Notes under the pieces: model-generated
What the model was told of the DNA's origin: nothing
The model's input: only the letters and a program-made list of their open reading frames with translations
Databases searched by the model: none
From: Bacteroidota bacterium
GTDB taxonomy: Bacteria > Bacteroidota > Bacteroidia > UKL13-3
DNA: 64,000 bases
Direction of reading: 5' to 3'
NCBI GenBank assembly: GCA_027488905.1
Contig: JAIYAT010000035.1
Location: 434,001-498,000, forward strand
Part shown: positions 61,482 to 64,000 of the stretch, in pieces
How positions within the stretch are numbered: the stretch's first letter is position 1
Layout: the number at the start of each line of letters is the position of its first letter
Position numbers and translations under genes: made by a program

Positions 61482-64000
61482 ATGCAAGATAATAAAATAT
61501 TCATAAAAGGCGCTAGAATGCACAATCTAAAAAATGTAGATGTAACATTTGAGCGAAATAAGCTAATAGTGGTAACAGGTGTTTCTGGTTCGGGTAAAAG
61601 TAGTTTGGTATTTGACACGCTTTATGCTGAAGGTCAGCGCCGCTATGTAGAAAGCCTTTCTGCCTACGCAAGGCAGTTTTTAGGAAAAATGAATAAGCCT
61701 GATGTAGATTATATTCATGGAATTTCACCTTCTATTGCAATAGAGCAAAAGGTGAATACACGAAACCCTCGCAGCACAGTTGCTACAAGCACAGAAATTT
61801 ATGACTATTTAAAATTGCTTTTTGCCAGAACTGGGGTCACTTTTTCACCAATTAGCGGAGAAGAAGTGCGCAGGCATACCATTGATGATGTATGTAATAA
61901 AATATTAAGCTATCCAGAAGAAACACGCTTATACCTATTGGTTGGCCTTAAAAAGGAAGGTGTAGAACTTAGAAAAGAACTTGAATTGCACCTTCAAAAT
62001 GGATTTAACAGGGTTTGGGTTGAAGGACAAATGCTTGAAATTGAAGACTTCTTAGGAAACATTAAACCAAAGTCAAAAATTAAGGAAAAGGTGTTCCTTT
62101 TAGTGGATCGTTTTGCGGTATTGCAAAATGATGAAGATTTTCTAAATCGTATCAGTGATTCGGTTCAAACCGCTTTCTTTGAAGGCCACGGAGAACTTGA
62201 GTTATTGGTTCAAAACGAAACAACCACAACTATTTTTAACAATAAATTTGAAGCAGATGGAATGAGTTTTGAGGAACCCACTGTAAACTTTTTTAGTTTT
62301 AACAATCCTTATGGGGCATGCAAAACATGCGAAGGATTTGGTAGTGTAATTGGGATTGATGAGGATTTGGTGATACCAGATAAAGGCCTAAGCGTATTTG
62401 AAGATGCTATAGTTGCTTGGAAGGGCGAGAAAATGCAGGATTGGAAGAAAGCATTTTTAGCATTTAGCCGCAAAAATGATTTTCCTATTCACAAACCTTA
62501 TTATGAATTATCTCAAAAACACAAAGATTATTTATGGCATGGTGGAAGCGGTTGGGAAGGCATTGATGGCTTCTTTAAAGAATTAGAAAAACAAACCTAT
62601 AAAATTCAGTATAGGGTAATGTTGGCAAGGTACAGAGGTAAAACAACTTGTCCTGATTGCAGAGGAACCAGACTCAGAAAAGATGCAGGTTATGTAAAAC
62701 TAACGCCCGCTAATTACTTACCAGAATGGAATGATACAGACAATGATTTACGCACTTCGTTAACCCAATTATTGCTTTTAAGCATAGACGATTGTTTATT
62801 GTATTTTAATGGTTTGACCCAACGCGAACATCATGAAGAAATAGCTAAAAGAATTAAAATCGAAATTGTAAGTAGGTTAACGTTTCTGCAAAAAGTTGGT
62901 TTAGGATATTTATCCTTGAACCGATTGTCGAATACCCTTAGTGGCGGAGAAACACAAAGAATTAATTTAGCAACTTCCTTGGGTTCTAGTTTGGTGGGCT
63001 CATTATATATTTTAGATGAACCAAGTATTGGATTGCATAGCAAAGACACTGAAAAATTGATTGAGGTTTTAAAGACGCTGAGAGACATTGGTAATACCGT
63101 TGTTGTGGTTGAACATGACCAAGATATTATGGAGCAAGCTGATTACATAGTGGATATGGGACCGTTTGCTGGCATTCATGGCGGAGAAGTTGTAGCAACT
63201 GGAACCTTAAAAGAAATAACCAAAGAAGGTAAAAGTTTAACTGCCAAGTATCTGAATGGAGAAGAAAGTATTCCATTACCAGAGCGAAGAAGAAAATGGT
63301 CGAATGCCATAACTATAAAAGGGGCTAAACAAAACAACTTAAAAAACATAGATGTAAAATTCCCTTTAAATGTTTTAACGGTGGTAACGGGTGTTAGTGG
63401 TAGTGGCAAAACTACGCTTATAAAAAGCATCTTATACCCTGCCCTGCTTAAGCATTTGGGCAATTACACAGGAGAGAAAACAGGTATTTTTGACAACATT
63501 GGTGGCGATTTAAAATTAATAAAGCAAGTTGAGTTTGTAGACCAAAATCCAATTGGAAAATCATCTAGATCAAATCCAGTTACCTATATTAAAGCCTATG
63601 ATAGTATAAGAGAATTATATGCTTCGCAAGCTATATCCAAAGCAAGAGGATATAAACCACAACATTTTAGCTTTAATGTGGATGGAGGAAGGTGCGAAAC
63701 CTGCTCAGGTGAAGGAGAAATAACCATAGAAATGCAATTTATGGCAGATGTTCATTTACCTTGTGAGGACTGCGGTGGTAGCAGATTCAAAGAAGAAATT
63801 AGAGAGGTATTATTCAATCAAAAAAACATCAGTGAAGTATTAAAAATGAGCATTGATGAATCTATAGAATTTTTTGCCTCAGAAAAAAACATAGCATCAA
63901 AGCTTAGGCCCCTTCAAGAAGTAGGTTTAGGGTATATTCAACTAGGACAAAGTTCTAATACTTTAAGTGGTGGAGAAGCACAAAGGGTTAAATTAGCATC
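61482..64000 (+). CDS. uvrA: Excinuclease ABC subunit A (cut by window edge)
   Basis: About 839 residues are present and the frame runs off the right end, in frame throughout. The ATG at 61482 gives the standard start 'MQDNKIFIKGARMHNLKNVDV'. First ABC module: Walker A 'GVSGSGKSSLVFDTLYAEGQ', zinc-finger CxxC pairs 'CKTC' and 'CPDC', signature 'LSGGETQRINLATSLG', Walker B 'LYILDEPSIGLH'. Second module: 'GVSGSGKTTLI', 'CETCSGEGEI', 'CEDCGGSRF' and 'LSGGEAQRVKLA' at the edge. It recognises DNA damage in nucleotide excision repair. Its promoter must lie within the divergent barrel gene. Confidence 0.97.
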   Translation, partial: MQDNKIFIKGARMHNLKNVDVTFERNKLIVVTGVSGSGKSSLVFDTLYAEGQRRYVESLSAYARQFLGKMNKPDVDYIHGISPSIAIEQKVNTRNPRSTVATSTEIYDYLKLLFARTGVTFSPISGEEVRRHTIDDVCNKILSYPEETRLYLLVGLKKEGVELRKELELHLQNGFNRVWVEGQMLEIEDFLGNIKPKSKIKEKVFLLVDRFAVLQNDEDFLNRISDSVQTAFFEGHGELELLVQNETTTTIFNNKFEADGMSFEEPTVNFFSFNNPYGACKTCEGFGSVIGIDEDLVIPDKGLSVFEDAIVAWKGEKMQDWKKAFLAFSRKNDFPIHKPYYELSQKHKDYLWHGGSGWEGIDGFFKELEKQTYKIQYRVMLARYRGKTTCPDCRGTRLRKDAGYVKLTPANYLPEWNDTDNDLRTSLTQLLLLSIDDCLLYFNGLTQREHHEEIAKRIKIEIVSRLTFLQKVGLGYLSLNRLSNTLSGGETQRINLATSLGSSLVGSLYILDEPSIGLHSKDTEKLIEVLKTLRDIGNTVVVVEHDQDIMEQADYIVDMGPFAGIHGGEVVATGTLKEITKEGKSLTAKYLNGEESIPLPERRRKWSNAITIKGAKQNNLKNIDVKFPLNVLTVVTGVSGSGKTTLIKSILYPALLKHLGNYTGEKTGIFDNIGGDLKLIKQVEFVDQNPIGKSSRSNPVTYIKAYDSIRELYASQAISKARGYKPQHFSFNVDGGRCETCSGEGEITIEMQFMADVHLPCEDCGGSRFKEEIREVLFNQKNISEVLKMSIDESIEFFASEKNIASKLRPLQEVGLGYIQLGQSSNTLSGGEAQRVKLA
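62162..62171 (+). repeat. GGTTCAAACC dispersed decamer
   Basis: Inside uvrA, read as G GTT CAA ACC (Val-Gln-Thr), within TCGGTTCAAACCG. Confidence 0.8.

Noticed and set aside
61478-61618. N-terminal extension of the barrel protein to 61618
   Set aside because: The extra 47 residues are antisense to the conserved uvrA start and precede the signal peptide; the ATG at 61477 is the sensible start.
61482-64000. uvrA broken by a frameshift, since no closed frame is evident
   Set aside because: The frame is continuous from 61482 to the window end with all expected motifs; it is only cut by the edge.

Overview
The window looks like a chromosomal segment of a low-GC member of the Bacteroidota. Several signs agree. 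Four secreted proteins carry type IX secretion (T9SS) C-terminal domains, three type A-like and one type B, gliding-associated. DUF349, giant Ig/FG-GAP adhesin-like and TPR-CsgG lipoprotein families are present. Promoters show the TTG-N19-TAnnTTTG pattern, and Shine-Dalgarno sequences are nearly absent. I cannot name the genus. I see no tRNA, rRNA, CRISPR array, insertion sequence or prophage. Most of the window is compact housekeeping chromosome with a few accessory pieces. Both edges cut a gene: a secreted repeat protein on the left (minus strand) and uvrA on the right (plus strand).

Layout. 1-8.2 kb: YbjQ, peptidase T, a cystathionine-beta-synthase-like enzyme, a flippase, a copper ATPase whose metal-binding domain lies in another frame across an A10 run, and a YhhQ-type transporter. 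8.4-11.8 kb: a T9SS cargo protein, a tiny secreted protein with a sorting-signal-like tail, and a membrane protein. 11.9-17 kb: ribosomal protein S1 with a clear promoter, a rare SD and a strong terminator; 3-hydroxyanthranilate dioxygenase; a secreted GH13 amylase; a lipoprotein. 17.2-24.6 kb: a T9SS type-B propeller/PKD protein, a membrane serine hydrolase, a TetR-UbiB pair and a MATE exporter.

24.8-30.9 kb is a sulfate activation and sulfation operon: sulfotransferase-like protein, CysQ, SLC13 transporter, CysC, CysD and CysN, with no reductase genes. 31-37 kb: DUF389, serine hydrolase, HMG-CoA lyase, DUF349, methyltransferase. 37.2-37.8 kb: a PIN/DUF2281 toxin-antitoxin pair. 38-43 kb: a tandem double D-Ala-D-Ala ligase followed by an MBOAT/SGNH acyltransferase pair. 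43.3-49.7 kb: a 2126-residue secreted protein. 49.7-50.1 kb: a decayed DUF433/DUF5615 toxin-antitoxin remnant. 50.2-64 kb: an MGMT-like protein, S9 peptidase, AHSA1-like protein, M23/LysM peptidase, RibF, Hsp20, CsgG-like lipoprotein, ArgS, a compact ECF sigma operon, a beta-barrel protein, and uvrA.

Two observations stand out. First, the copper chaperone/ATPase arrangement is what a -1 programmed frameshift on A10 would use to make CopZ-like and full-length CopA products from one gene. Second, the near-palindrome GGTTTGAACC/GGTTCAAACC occurs 12 times in 64 kb by my hand scan. It appears in spacers and, inside genes, in all three codon phases, so it looks like a DNA-level motif of this genome.
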